A stretch of DNA of 64,000 nt, from assembly GCF_044762745.1 (NCBI RefSeq), contig NZ_JBIWEX010000004.1:161178-225177 (forward strand), read 5' to 3'. Position numbers and translations under genes: made by a program. The DNA is from Psychrobacillus sp044762745. GTDB taxonomy: Bacteria > Bacillota > Bacilli > Bacillales_A > Planococcaceae. This document shows, piece by piece, positions 18,457-26,369 of this stretch. The notes below the pieces were generated by a model. That model did no database searches. It had not been told where the DNA came from and was given only the letters and a program-made list of their open reading frames with translations. The stretch's first letter is position 1; every line of letters begins with the position of its first letter.

Positions 18457-18978
18457 CTAAATCTCTTTTCTTATACTTTTGTGATATTTATTATGTCCAT
18501 CTTTCAATCCAATAAGTTCAAAGTTATTAATCTTATAAAAGGCATTTAGCTTTATATTGTCTGCAACACAATCTAGTTTGATATACTCTTTGTCGCTGCT
18601 AATATTGTTTTGTATCCAGATTAATAAACTGCTGCCTAATCCTTTTCTCATATAAGAGGGAATAAGTGCAAGGCGATGTAAATAAAGAGAATTGGTTGTG
18701 AAATCATCCCCCCAAATATGTTTATCCCACTCACTTTGTTTACATAAAAGTGTGAATGTGGCTACTATTGCATCATCTCCTAAGACGATATACGTTTCTC
18801 GATTGGATATTGCTTGTTCAATTTCCTCGTCATCACCGCCATCTAAAAGAAATCGCCACTGGTTTATTTCATTATCCTTCATCCATACAGCTATCTGTTT
18901 TAACATTTCGATTATTCTAGAGGCATCTTCGCTTGAAGCAATTTTAATTTCAAAACTTTCAAGGTTATCTGGAAACAT
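18457..18978 (-). CDS. GNAT N-acetyltransferase
   Basis: About 173 aa. FEIKIASSEDASRIIEMLKQ opens the domain; LYLHRLALIPSYMRKGLGSS holds the acetyl-CoA binding R/Q-x-x-G-x-G region; YIKLDCVADNIKLNAFYKIN is the C-terminal signature. AAGGAGG lies six bases before the ATG at 18978 (a second ATG is at 18981). It resembles GNATs of Bacilli with an incomplete substrate annotation. Confidence 0.82.
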   Translation of the reverse strand: MFPDNLESFEIKIASSEDASRIIEMLKQIAVWMKDNEINQWRFLLDGGDDEEIEQAISNRETYIVLGDDAIVATFTLLCKQSEWDKHIWGDDFTTNSLYLHRLALIPSYMRKGLGSSLLIWIQNNISSDKEYIKLDCVADNIKLNAFYKINNFELIGLKDGHNKYHKSIRKEI

Positions 18979-19012
18979 CATTTTCCTCCTTATCTGATTA
19001 TAAAACAATTGA

Positions 19013-19417
19013 TTAGTTACGGTGGATTGGTAAGTATATCTCTACTTCTGCCTCCCTGTTTTCAATTGGATGATATGTTTCAAGAATATAAGATTCTAAG
19101 TTTCTTTTGTAACCTTGTAGTTCTCCCCATTTTGATAATTTGGAATGAAGATCTTCTACATTAGTTATTTTCCCCCTGACGTTGATATAATCCTGTAATC
19201 TCGATATATTCCATGCCGGCTGGAATCTCATATAAAGTACCATCAACTAATATCCCAACATAATACCTACCTTCTATATGGTCCTCGTTACTTTTCGGTT
19301 CATAAAGGGTAATTTCTATTTCCGTATGATTGTTTATTTCATCAGCCCTTTTTAAAAATTGCTGTGCAAAATTAGGTACTTAACACCATATTCAAGAAAA
19401 ACACCACTATTTTTCAT
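19013..19417 (-). pseudogene. GyrI-like/effector-binding domain gene with frameshift
   Basis: The upstream frame reads NFAQQFLKRADEINNHTEIE, ITLYEPKSNEDHIEGRYYVG and EIPAGMEYIEITGLY, typical of AraC effector-binding/GyrI-like domains. Within a run of five G/C bases (19172-19176) the frame changes and continues as GKITNVEDLHSKLSKWGELQ with PIENREAEVEIYLPI to the stop at 19013. One base less in the homopolymer would restore the frame. The N-terminal part is also disturbed. GyrI-like domains bind small cationic ligands. Confidence 0.65.
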
Positions 19418-19471
19418 GCCCACTTACTTATATTCTTTTTTCTATTCCTTCACTTGAAAGGAATGGTTAAT

Positions 19472-19963
19472 TCAATTAAATGCGATTAAATCTCCAATTA
19501 CATATTCAATTATTGCGTTTTCTCCTTCTTTTGTAACCCAAGAAACTGTAATAATTGCTGAGTCAAAAGCCTTTCTTATATCCTCATCACTCAATCCATT
19601 CGAATAGAATACGAATTCATATTTGTAATGTGCAAAACTTTCGTCCTTATTATCTTGCTCTTCCCCACTACCATACCAATATCTGTCTTTATCAAAATTG
19701 ATAAGATTTCTCCAATTATTTGGAATTTCAATTAACCTAGATTTTAAGCCATTTAAATTTTCTGCATCAAAATTTAACGAGAATTTTCTAAAATCATCTT
19801 TATTTGGATTTTCTAAACCACTTGTTCCAACAGATCCATATTCTTCATCACTTAACTGTGAAATTTGTGCTACCACAGTAATATTTGGCTCCGCTATCGT
19901 ATTACAAGCAGTGATAGTTACGAGTAACAAAGTACATAAAATGAGTGATAACCACTTTTTCAT
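19472..19963 (-). CDS. predicted lipoprotein
   Basis: Protein of 163 aa with a lipoprotein signal peptide: MKKWLSLILCTLLLVTITAC, where the final Cys would be lipidated after signal peptidase II cleavage. The mature part (about 144 aa) is acidic with conserved-looking LIEIPNNWRNLINFDKDRYW and AFDSAIITVSWVTKEGE. I do not recognise a family; it should sit on the outer face of the membrane. The start has GGGAGCTGAC upstream. Confidence 0.7.
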   Translation of the reverse strand: MKKWLSLILCTLLLVTITACNTIAEPNITVVAQISQLSDEEYGSVGTSGLENPNKDDFRKFSLNFDAENLNGLKSRLIEIPNNWRNLINFDKDRYWYGSGEEQDNKDESFAHYKYEFVFYSNGLSDEDIRKAFDSAIITVSWVTKEGENAIIEYVIGDLIAFN

Positions 19964-20157
19964 TTGTGTCAGCTCCCTATTTAATCCTACCTATTAAGAG
20001 AATCTTTGCATTAAGTAAACCTTACCAAACTAAATTTCTATTAGTTGAAAACTCTTTTCCTTTATAAAAGAAAATTTTGGAGTATCCCAGTTTAAGATAA
20101 AAAAACACTCTTATGTCCCCTACATAAGTTGAGCTTTTCCACTCACCTCAAATTCTT

Positions 20158-20625
20158 CTAAGAAGGAAAATATTCCATAGGCTCTTTACAATGAATGTAC
20201 CCATTCCTCTTATAGTATTCAATGCTATCATCACTCGGCCAAACGATAATGAATTCATATTTCCTATTTTTGGCCCATTCATTGATGGTTGTGATCAATT
20301 TGCTTCCAATACCCTTGTTTCTAGAATCCTGGACTGTGTAGACATTTGTCATAAATGCAAACGGAAAAGTTATTCTGCCGGGTCGTGGTACTTTTTGTAT
20401 TAATTCTATGTAAATATGAGACAGTATTCTTCCTTCGTCTTCAGCGATCCAAATAAACCAGTCTTCACTATCGATAGCAGATTCTAAAAATGTCTGGCAT
20501 TCCAATTGAAATGCTTCAAAATCACTATCTTCAAACGGTTTTTCTTCATAATCCTCCATAGTGAAATCCCATCTCATTTTAATTAACTGGACAATATCTT
20601 TTTTCACAGCAAGTCTAATTTCCAT
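20158..20625 (-). CDS. GNAT N-acetyltransferase
   Basis: Acetyltransferase of 155 aa. FMTNVYTVQDSRNKGIGSKL is the acetyl-CoA binding motif and EFIIVWPSDDSIEYYKRNGY the C-terminal signature. GAAAGGGAAAG precedes the ATG. Its start lies within the end of a 33-codon frame (20615-20716), so its translation may be coupled to that frame. Substrate unknown. Confidence 0.82.
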   Translation of the reverse strand: MEIRLAVKKDIVQLIKMRWDFTMEDYEEKPFEDSDFEAFQLECQTFLESAIDSEDWFIWIAEDEGRILSHIYIELIQKVPRPGRITFPFAFMTNVYTVQDSRNKGIGSKLITTINEWAKNRKYEFIIVWPSDDSIEYYKRNGYIHCKEPMEYFPS

Positions 20626-20716
20626 TATTTCTTTCCCTTTCTAATATATTTATTTGTTCCTTCAGATCGTCCATTTTTTTCACAAATGCATCTCCCACAC
20701 TAAAACTACTACTCAC
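20615..20716 (-). CDS. possible 33-aa leader peptide overlapping the GNAT start
   Basis: A GTG at 20716, ten bases after AGGAG, opens a 33-codon frame (SSSFSVGDAFVKKMDDLKEQ then INILERERNNGN) that overlaps the acetyltransferase start by 11 bases. It is hydrophilic and predicted helical. Overlap and ribosome site argue for translation, but length makes it uncertain. Confidence 0.4.
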   Translation of the reverse strand: MSSSFSVGDAFVKKMDDLKEQINILERERNNGN

Positions 20717-20891
20717 AACAATTCAGCTCCTAGATAAGTCTTTTTAGGTTATCCTCCTATATTCTTTTACAAAATGCCTATTTCTAAATAATTCTATATT
20801 ATACATACGTTTTTACATTTGAAGAGTTCCATTATTCTGAAATTACATACAGATAAAAATATATCTTAAAAAATAATAAAGCTACTGATTA

Positions 20892-20919
20892 AAAAAAGAC
20901 CAATAAAATTTGGTCTTTT
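20892..20919 (-). terminator. terminator of the PadR/DUF4825 operon
   Basis: A 10-bp perfect stem AAAAGACCAA/TTGGTCTTTT with a six-base loop and a T-run on the minus strand, located 37 bases after the last gene of the operon. Confidence 0.85.
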
Positions 20920-20955
20920 AGTATATTGTTAAATCATATAGTTTTTTCCATAATC

Positions 20956-21507
20956 TTATTTCGTCTGCCCTGTATATGTTGCCAACCATTCTTTTAAATT
21001 GTTCTTCTTCAAGGGTTCTTGGACTTTCTCTTTGAATTGTATAGGATCAGTTAAATCTGATAAATCACTGCCAAACCATTTCTCTACATTTCCACGCTGA
21101 ACTATAAATGACTCATCTGGAAAACGCATCTCGATTTGCTGTAAATTTTTTATGAGAACAAAAGCTGCTGTCGTGTTATAAATGACCGATTGTTGTACTG
21201 TTCGTTCAGATTCACCTTCTAAAGAGGTGTAATTAATAATAAGCAGAAACTGATCGGAATCCATTTCAAATGTTCCTTGATGCTGCGTTAATGGTAAATT
21301 GCCAAACAGATTGATATTATTACCTGCATTTCCCATATAAAGATTTTCATATTTAAGTACTTTATTAAAATCATGAGTTTCAGGATTCAACTGCTTTAAG
21401 CTCGCTTCTTCCTGAAGTTTTTCCTGACCTGGAAAATAAACGATTTGCATCCACGCGAACATAATAAGACCCACTATAAATAAACAAGCTATCAATTTAT
21501 CTTTCAT
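20956..21507 (-). CDS. DUF4825-type membrane-anchored protein
   Basis: About 183 aa from an ATG at 21507 with AAGGA eight bases upstream; a longer frame from 21534 is possible. One N-terminal membrane helix (LIACLFIVGLIMFAWMQIVYF), then an extracellular domain resembling DUF4825 with NAGNNINLFGNLPL, FLLIINYTSL and VIYNTTAAFVLIKNLQQI. Last gene of a three-gene operon with a PadR regulator and a permease-prefix-type membrane protein, overlapping the preceding stop by 11 bases. The pattern resembles anti-sigma-like or sensing modules, but the function is unknown. Confidence 0.75.
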   Translation of the reverse strand: MKDKLIACLFIVGLIMFAWMQIVYFPGQEKLQEEASLKQLNPETHDFNKVLKYENLYMGNAGNNINLFGNLPLTQHQGTFEMDSDQFLLIINYTSLEGESERTVQQSVIYNTTAAFVLIKNLQQIEMRFPDESFIVQRGNVEKWFGSDLSDLTDPIQFKEKVQEPLKKNNLKEWLATYTGQTK

Positions 21508-22180
21508 CTGAATTATCCTTATCTTCTCTATCAATTATTTTTTTCAACCTACTCATTAGAAGCGGAATGATAATAGTTATTAGTGGAACTGCGTACATCA
21601 AACTGATTCCAGCAAACTCATACGGTCCATTAATAGAAATTGGACGCCAAAACCATATATTGCTTCCAAAAGTTATCGCTGTAACCATTCCCCATTTGAT
21701 AAGAATAAATAAAAACCAGATGATCCATATAAATTTCTTCCATCTGTCAATTTTGAAAAGATTAATATTCATAATATACTTTTGAAGAATTCCTTTAATA
21801 GAATATAGAATCAGATAAATTACACCTAGAATAGTTATAATAATAAAAAGAATCCACGAAGTACTTCTAACCGAATGAAATACACTTAAAGGAATGGTCA
21901 GAATCCACGCAATTAGTGTGTATATAAGCGTCCATTGCATCATTTCTGTAAGAATATTACTAATCCGTACCGTTTTTACTCCGTCTATTAGTTCATCCAA
22001 CTTCTCCATCTTTCCTATACTAATTCGAAAAGCTTCATCGAATGATACCCCATTACTTTGTAAGTCCTCGATTTCTGCTTCTAAATTCCCAATTACCTCT
22101 TCTTTTAATTCTCGGGTCTCATCTGTTTTAGGATACTTAGCAAACATTTTATCAACATGTTCTCTAACTTCATTCATCAT
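21497..22180 (-). CDS. membrane protein with permease-prefix-like N-terminal domain
   Basis: About 227 aa. Residues 1-75 form a soluble helical domain (FAKYPKTDETRELKEEVIGN, LQSNGVSFDEAFRISIG, GKMEKLDELIDGVKTV) like the permease prefix domain or DUF1700-type cytoplasmic domain found in PadR-linked genes; four hydrophobic segments follow. The ATG at 22180 has AGGAGTGAGA upstream. It overlaps the PadR stop by 11 bases and the DUF4825 start, so the three are co-translated. Likely partner of the DUF4825 protein in the membrane. Confidence 0.75.
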   Translation of the reverse strand: MMNEVREHVDKMFAKYPKTDETRELKEEVIGNLEAEIEDLQSNGVSFDEAFRISIGKMEKLDELIDGVKTVRISNILTEMMQWTLIYTLIAWILTIPLSVFHSVRSTSWILFIIITILGVIYLILYSIKGILQKYIMNINLFKIDRWKKFIWIIWFLFILIKWGMVTAITFGSNIWFWRPISINGPYEFAGISLMYAVPLITIIIPLLMSRLKKIIDREDKDNSDER

Positions 22181-22523
22181 TCTCACTCCTATCTTGAACT
22201 AGCCGATCAATCAGTTCTTTCGCTCTATTCCAAGCCAACAAGTTTTCCGCCAATACAATATTCCCTTCATCGGTTAGCGTATAGTATTTTCTACGCCCCC
22301 CTTGTGATTGATCGCCCCAATACGCCTTTACTAAATCGGCTTTTTCAAGTCTTTTTAAGCTACTATACAGTGTGGGTTCTTTTAAAATGTACTCGCCAGA
22401 ACTTCCTTCAGATATGGCTTTCATAATTTCATATCCGTAATTGTCTCCACTTTTTAAAACACGCAAAATAATCGTGTCGATATTTCCACGGATCAAGTCG
22501 GCACTAACTTCATTTTCAGCCAT
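22170..22523 (-). CDS. PadR family transcriptional regulator
   Basis: About 117 aa with the PadR winged-helix signature: DTIILRVLKSGDNYGYEIMK, LKEPTLYSSLKRLEKADLVK and GGRRKYYTLTDEG. Several ATG/GTG codons occur in tandem; the last ATG (22523) has the best spacing from AGAGGTG. It is first in an operon with two membrane proteins, and a palindrome lies just upstream, so autoregulation with ligand-induced derepression is expected. Confidence 0.88.
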   Translation of the reverse strand: MAENEVSADLIRGNIDTIILRVLKSGDNYGYEIMKAISEGSSGEYILKEPTLYSSLKRLEKADLVKAYWGDQSQGGRRKYYTLTDEGNIVLAENLLAWNRAKELIDRLVQDRSENDE

Positions 22524-22552
22524 CATCATCACCTCTAATTACAGCGTATAAC

Positions 22553-22579
22553 ATATTACTATGTGTGTCAATGTAATAT
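22553..22579. promoter_or_regulatory. inverted repeat upstream of the PadR gene
   Basis: ATATTAC and GTAATAT arms separated by 13 bases overlap a TTGACA -35-like hexamer on the minus strand. The position about 30 bases before the PadR start fits an autoregulatory operator. Confidence 0.5.
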
Positions 22580-22595
22580 ATCTAAAGGAGTAATA

Positions 22596-22630
22596 ATGAC
22601 AAAACCAACCCTTCAGATGAAGAGTTGGTT
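22596..22630 (-). terminator. terminator after the second histidine phosphatase
   Basis: Stem AACCAAC-CTTC/GAAG-GTTGGTT with a TTTT-rich 3' side on the minus strand, 58 bases after the phosphatase stop. Confidence 0.75.
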
Positions 22631-22688
22631 CATTGTTTATATTATTTTCATATTTAATAAAGGTAAAAATTGTAAGGTTCTGCTAAAT

Positions 22689-23270
22689 CTAGTCCTCTAA
22701 ATGGTTAGTGCAGTTATACAGTATACAATCCCAATTTTTTTCGATATTTTCAAGGATGGTTATGGATGTATTATCAATATATGTACTTGGGAACTTTTCC
22801 GGCAGCAAGCGTTGCAATGTAAGGCCAATTAATGCGCCATGACTTACTACTAAAATGCGTTTATGTATATACTTAATTACAGCTTCTTCTAAAAATTCAG
22901 AACCTCTTTTAGATACATCTTCCATTTTCTCCATACCTAAATCCAATTCTCTCCAATTACTTCCCCACTTTTGTATCCGTTCATCTTCTGTTGTACCTTC
23001 TATTTCTCCACAATTAATTTCACGAATTCTTTCGTCGAAAATATGAATAGGCAACTCTAATTTCTCCGATATTATTTGTGCAGTTTCTTTAGCGCGTGCT
23101 AAATCACTCGATACAATAATGTCCCAATTCCTCGCCAGGGAAAGTCTGTTTGCCAATGCTTGTGCTTGCTTTATTCCTATATGATTTAAAGGGATATCTG
23201 AAATTCCTTGTGCTCTGCTAAGTTCATTCCATTCTGTAATGCCATGTCTTATTAGTCCAAGTGTAGTCAT
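22689..23270 (-). CDS. histidine phosphatase family protein
   Basis: Phosphatase of 193 aa: LIRHGITEWNELSRAQG at the N-terminus with the phospho-accepting His, VSSDLARAKETAQII, and LVVSHGALIGLTLQRLL carrying the second His. The sequence is closer to broad phosphoglycerate-mutase-like phosphatases than to true mutases because it is short. The start has GGAGGAGATGAA upstream. Substrate unknown; distinct from the 17.8-18.4 kb copy. Confidence 0.87.
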   Translation of the reverse strand: MTTLGLIRHGITEWNELSRAQGISDIPLNHIGIKQAQALANRLSLARNWDIIVSSDLARAKETAQIISEKLELPIHIFDERIREINCGEIEGTTEDERIQKWGSNWRELDLGMEKMEDVSKRGSEFLEEAVIKYIHKRILVVSHGALIGLTLQRLLPEKFPSTYIDNTSITILENIEKNWDCILYNCTNHLED

Positions 23271-23445
23271 TTCATCTCCTCCAGTTATATTGATATCAAA
23301 ACAGTTACCATATAATTTCTTATCCTCTTTGACCGATAGTTACTTATTATCACGCTGCTCTTTTCTTCTATATCTTTTTATAATTCGACTAACATTTTCC
23401 ACGGTCATCACTCCTTCTGACTATTGCAGCATATTTACATCTCCT

Positions 23446-24171
23446 TTATTGTAAATAGTGCCATGCAGACTCTACTTCAACAAGCCTACTTTCTTCAAGA
23501 AATTGGCTAACTAAATGTACATGTGCTGCTCCAATAAGTAACAGGATACGATCGTTTGAGTCATGTACTAATCTTGAAAGATTTGAATAAATAATCAAGT
23601 TTCGTTGGTACCACCATCTCATCCAATCTATCCCGATATAGTCGGTACCCTCTCCGATACGCGCAACTTGCATATATAGTTCATGGTCAAATTGTAACCT
23701 TTCTTGTTGGTTTATATTTACCAACTTTTCAAGAATCGTTAATCCACTTGATTGAGCTATTAACTTTGGAATATACTCCTCGGTAATTAGTCGATATTGT
23801 TGGGGTTGATTAGTTTTTGCCCATTCCAGCACTTCTCCAATGCTTCTTTGCCCAATATCGCCCATCCAATCGATAGGATATATTTTTTCATTTCCCATCT
23901 CGGCACTAAGTCGAAAACCAATTTGATATACTTCACTTTTTCCTAATTCTAATGAATTGTTGATGTATTGCTGATAAGCTTCATTTAATTCAGCATCTTT
24001 CTCCTTAAGTACTTCTACTGCAACTCGGTTCGGCTTGAATGCCTTTAGTTTCTGGATCACTTGCTCAACTTCCGACACTATAACATTCCCAATGTCAGTT
24101 TGAATCATATCTGTGTTGGCTCCCATATGAAACATTCCAACTATTAATATCTTTGGTTTTTGATTATGCAT
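23446..24171 (-). CDS. DUF5694 domain-containing protein
   Basis: Cytoplasmic protein of 241 aa. KILIVGMFHMGANTDMIQTD at the N-terminus, AFKPNRVAVEVLKEKD, YPIDWMGD and LLLIGAAHVHLVSQFLEES at the C-terminus resemble DUF5694/TraB-like proteins, where conserved GxH motifs suggest a metal-dependent hydrolase. No experimentally known function. The start has AGGAGAGCTAGCT upstream. Confidence 0.65.
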   Translation of the reverse strand: MHNQKPKILIVGMFHMGANTDMIQTDIGNVIVSEVEQVIQKLKAFKPNRVAVEVLKEKDAELNEAYQQYINNSLELGKSEVYQIGFRLSAEMGNEKIYPIDWMGDIGQRSIGEVLEWAKTNQPQQYRLITEEYIPKLIAQSSGLTILEKLVNINQQERLQFDHELYMQVARIGEGTDYIGIDWMRWWYQRNLIIYSNLSRLVHDSNDRILLLIGAAHVHLVSQFLEESRLVEVESAWHYLQ

Positions 24172-24263
24172 AGCTAGCTCTCCTATTCCAACAAAACTGA
24201 CCAGGATAGTCCTCCATCAACTTTTTTCACAAATCAGTTCGTATTTTCTTGTTTTAAATCAAT

Positions 24264-24383
24264 TCACCATAAATACCCAACGAAGATGCTAGATTTCATG
24301 GATAGATTTAATAATAAATAACATGCCCCTGACATAATCATAAAGAAAAATAAAATACCTACTATTTTCAAAAAAGTTTTCAT
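24264..24383 (-). CDS. 39-aa hydrophobic small protein
   Basis: An ATG at 24383 opens a 39-codon frame: MKTFLKIVGILFFFMIMSGA followed by a Cys and a second hydrophobic stretch. It could be a small membrane protein or a truncated lipoprotein, since a Cys follows SGA. It lies directly after the broken Nudix gene and would be co-transcribed with it. Confidence 0.4.
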   Translation of the reverse strand: MKTFLKIVGILFFFMIMSGACYLLLNLSMKSSIFVGYLW

Positions 24384-24404
24384 AACTATCACCAATTCCT
24401 GTAA

Positions 24405-24947
24405 TCATTTAGTAAAAAATGATTTAGACATATAGTATGCACTTGCGGTAAATAATTGATTTATCTCTCCGTTAGTAATCATTAGTTCCATGTCATTTAA
24501 ATCGACCAAATGAACATCAATAAATTCCGTAGGATCTAATTCTTGGTCAAATTCCTTATAAGCATCTAAAATTAGAAAGGTCACTACTTTATTCGTTTGT
24601 GTTGCTGGATTAACATAAAACTCACCTAATAATATTGGCTTCTTTTCCGTAATAAAGCCTGTTTCTTACCTTACTTCTCTTAAAATTGCATTTTCATACG
24701 CTTCATTTCCCTCAGGTTTACCAGCAGGTATTTCTAAAAAGAAGTCTTGTGCTGCATATCGATACTGTTCGACTAATACAATCTTATTCTCTTTTGTGAG
24801 AACAATAGCATTTACCCAGTCAGCATACTCATTGACATAATAATTTTCAATTTTTTGTCCATTTGGAAGTTCACACTCATCTTTTCGTAAATTTCCGAAT
24901 GGTGTTTTAAAAACATAACTTGTATTTAACGTTTTCCAACTGTGCAT
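24405..24947 (-). pseudogene. ADP-ribose pyrophosphatase-like Nudix gene with one nonsense codon in the catalytic box
   Basis: From an ATG at 24947 (MHSWKTLNTSYVFKTPFGNL) the protein reads normally through IVLVEQYRYAAQDFFLEIPAG and the Nudix box as far as NAILREVR. A TAA at 24666-24668 then replaces a codon of the RE-x-x-EE motif. After it the same frame continues intact for 86 codons (ETGFITEKKPILLGEFYVNP ... MSKSFFTK) to a TGA at 24405. The total of 180 residues fits the family. A single G-to-T change would explain it; the frame is otherwise undamaged, implying recent loss or a sequence error. Confidence 0.8.
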
Positions 24948-25120
24948 CCTAATCGCTCCTTCCATTCTGCTAGCATTAATTCTCTTGATCCATTCGGATA
25001 AAGTATATTACGTTCATTCAAAATATCTTCCAATGAAATCCACTTCGCTTGTTGTTCTTCTAGAAGAATTTTATTGTCTTCAACTAGTAAACCTAGTGAT
25101 TTGGCTCTTGGATACCCCAT
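24926..25120 (-). pseudogene. second Nudix gene with internal deletion
   Basis: The first 24 codons (MGYPRAKSLGLLVEDNKILL) are the start of a Nudix hydrolase; the next segment KWISLEDILNERNILYPNGS matches the C-terminus of the same kind of enzyme. The catalytic Nudix box between them is missing, so about 60-80 codons were deleted in frame. It overlaps the start of the Nudix gene downstream by a few codons. No catalytic activity is expected. Confidence 0.6.
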
Positions 25121-25128
25121 TGAGTGAG

Positions 25129-25908
25129 TTAGAAAAACTCATATAAGCCCCCATCAAAATAGTCAAATTCATCTTCCGTAATAACCTGACGTTCATACCC
25201 CTTATAAAAAGCTTTCAACATTACTGCATTATTTCGAACGGAACGTAAGGCTAATGCGATATCATAGCGTGGATCGCCATAAGCTGCTCCAGCTAAATCT
25301 ATGAAAGTATGTACTTTTCCATTTGAAACCAGGACATTATCAATAGTACAATCACCATGGATTAACGTTTGTTTTGTTGCAGTTGGTTTATGCTTTTTTA
25401 AATTATCCAGTAATATTTGATCCCTATCTACTTGATAATTTTTTAAATTATAGGTCGCTTTTTCTAATTGATTTTCCAACCAAGTTTTATCTGTAGTCCA
25501 CGATTGGGGTGGCATTGTTTCATGCAATTGCTTTAAAAGTTCCCCAAAACTTTCAAAAAGGGAGCATCTTTCTTCTGAATCGGCTTGTTGGAGTGCATCT
25601 CTTAAGGTGACTCCTTTTTCAAGACTCATAAGTAAATGGCTCACGTTCTCTTCTTCAACGAATTCGTAAATAGTTGGAATCGGCAGTGCCGTTTCTTCAT
25701 TTAACCTTTTCATTACTTGCGCTTCTGTTGAGAGCCATTCTCTATACTTGGAAGTTTTAGCGTTTTTACATACAAATTGTCCACTATCCGTGTGGAAGAA
25801 TGCTACTTCAGAAGTAGCGCCTTGCCTATTTGGATATGAAATAGAATGTATTTTTCCTACTATTGTTTCAAATTGATTGAATATGATTAAGTTTTTTTGT
25901 TTGTTCAT
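25129..25908 (-). CDS. aminoglycoside phosphotransferase-like kinase
   Basis: About 259 aa from an ATG at 25908, with GGGAGA upstream. The nucleotide-binding lobe has GQFVCKNAKT, the catalytic loop is LIHGDCTIDNVLV (residues near 190) and the metal site is FIDLAGAAYGDPRYDIAL, as in APH/choline-kinase-like enzymes. Whether it phosphorylates an antibiotic or a metabolite cannot be decided; similar chromosomal genes in Bacilli are often of unknown substrate. An upstream in-frame ATG at 26004 lacks a ribosome site. Confidence 0.8.
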   Translation of the reverse strand: MNKQKNLIIFNQFETIVGKIHSISYPNRQGATSEVAFFHTDSGQFVCKNAKTSKYREWLSTEAQVMKRLNEETALPIPTIYEFVEEENVSHLLMSLEKGVTLRDALQQADSEERCSLFESFGELLKQLHETMPPQSWTTDKTWLENQLEKATYNLKNYQVDRDQILLDNLKKHKPTATKQTLIHGDCTIDNVLVSNGKVHTFIDLAGAAYGDPRYDIALALRSVRNNAVMLKAFYKGYERQVITEDEFDYFDGGLYEFF

Positions 25909-26032
25909 AAATATCTCCCAATTTTTAGTTTTAGTATTTTTCAAGTTCCCTAAATAGTCCCTAATCCTCATGTAAGTAATAGAATAGTTAAAGAAACAAA
26001 GCAATTGTTAGAGAAGATGAAGAGGTGAAAAT

Positions 26033-26275
26033 ATGAATGGTTTACTGTACAGACTTTATGTTCATCAAGACTTTCAAGGGGTGGGTATTGCTTCTGCATT
26101 ACTTCAGACACTTGAATCCGAAGCGTTGTTTTTAAGTATGCAGGAAGTACAAGCATACGCAAGTGTTACAGCGAAACCGTTTTTTGAAAATCGTGGCTAT
26201 ACTAGTACTTCTATCGACTATGTCGATCGAAAAGGGATAACACTGACAAACTTCCTCATGAAAAAACGTCTTTAA
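26033..26275 (+). pseudogene. truncated GNAT acetyltransferase (C-terminal half)
   Basis: An 80-codon frame has LYRLYVHQDFQGVGIASALL (acetyl-CoA binding motif) and SVTAKPFFENRGY, the second half of a GNAT. The N-terminal 70 or so residues normally preceding it are absent. A ribosome site (GAAGAGGTG) precedes the ATG, so a truncated product could be made, but it would lack half of the fold. Confidence 0.65.
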
Positions 26276-26369
26276 TTCATAGACGAATTGCACAATAATT
26301 TGATTGAACACATATCATGGAAAGAATGTGCCCACAAACACATTACAATCGGAAAAGGCAGGTTAAGCT

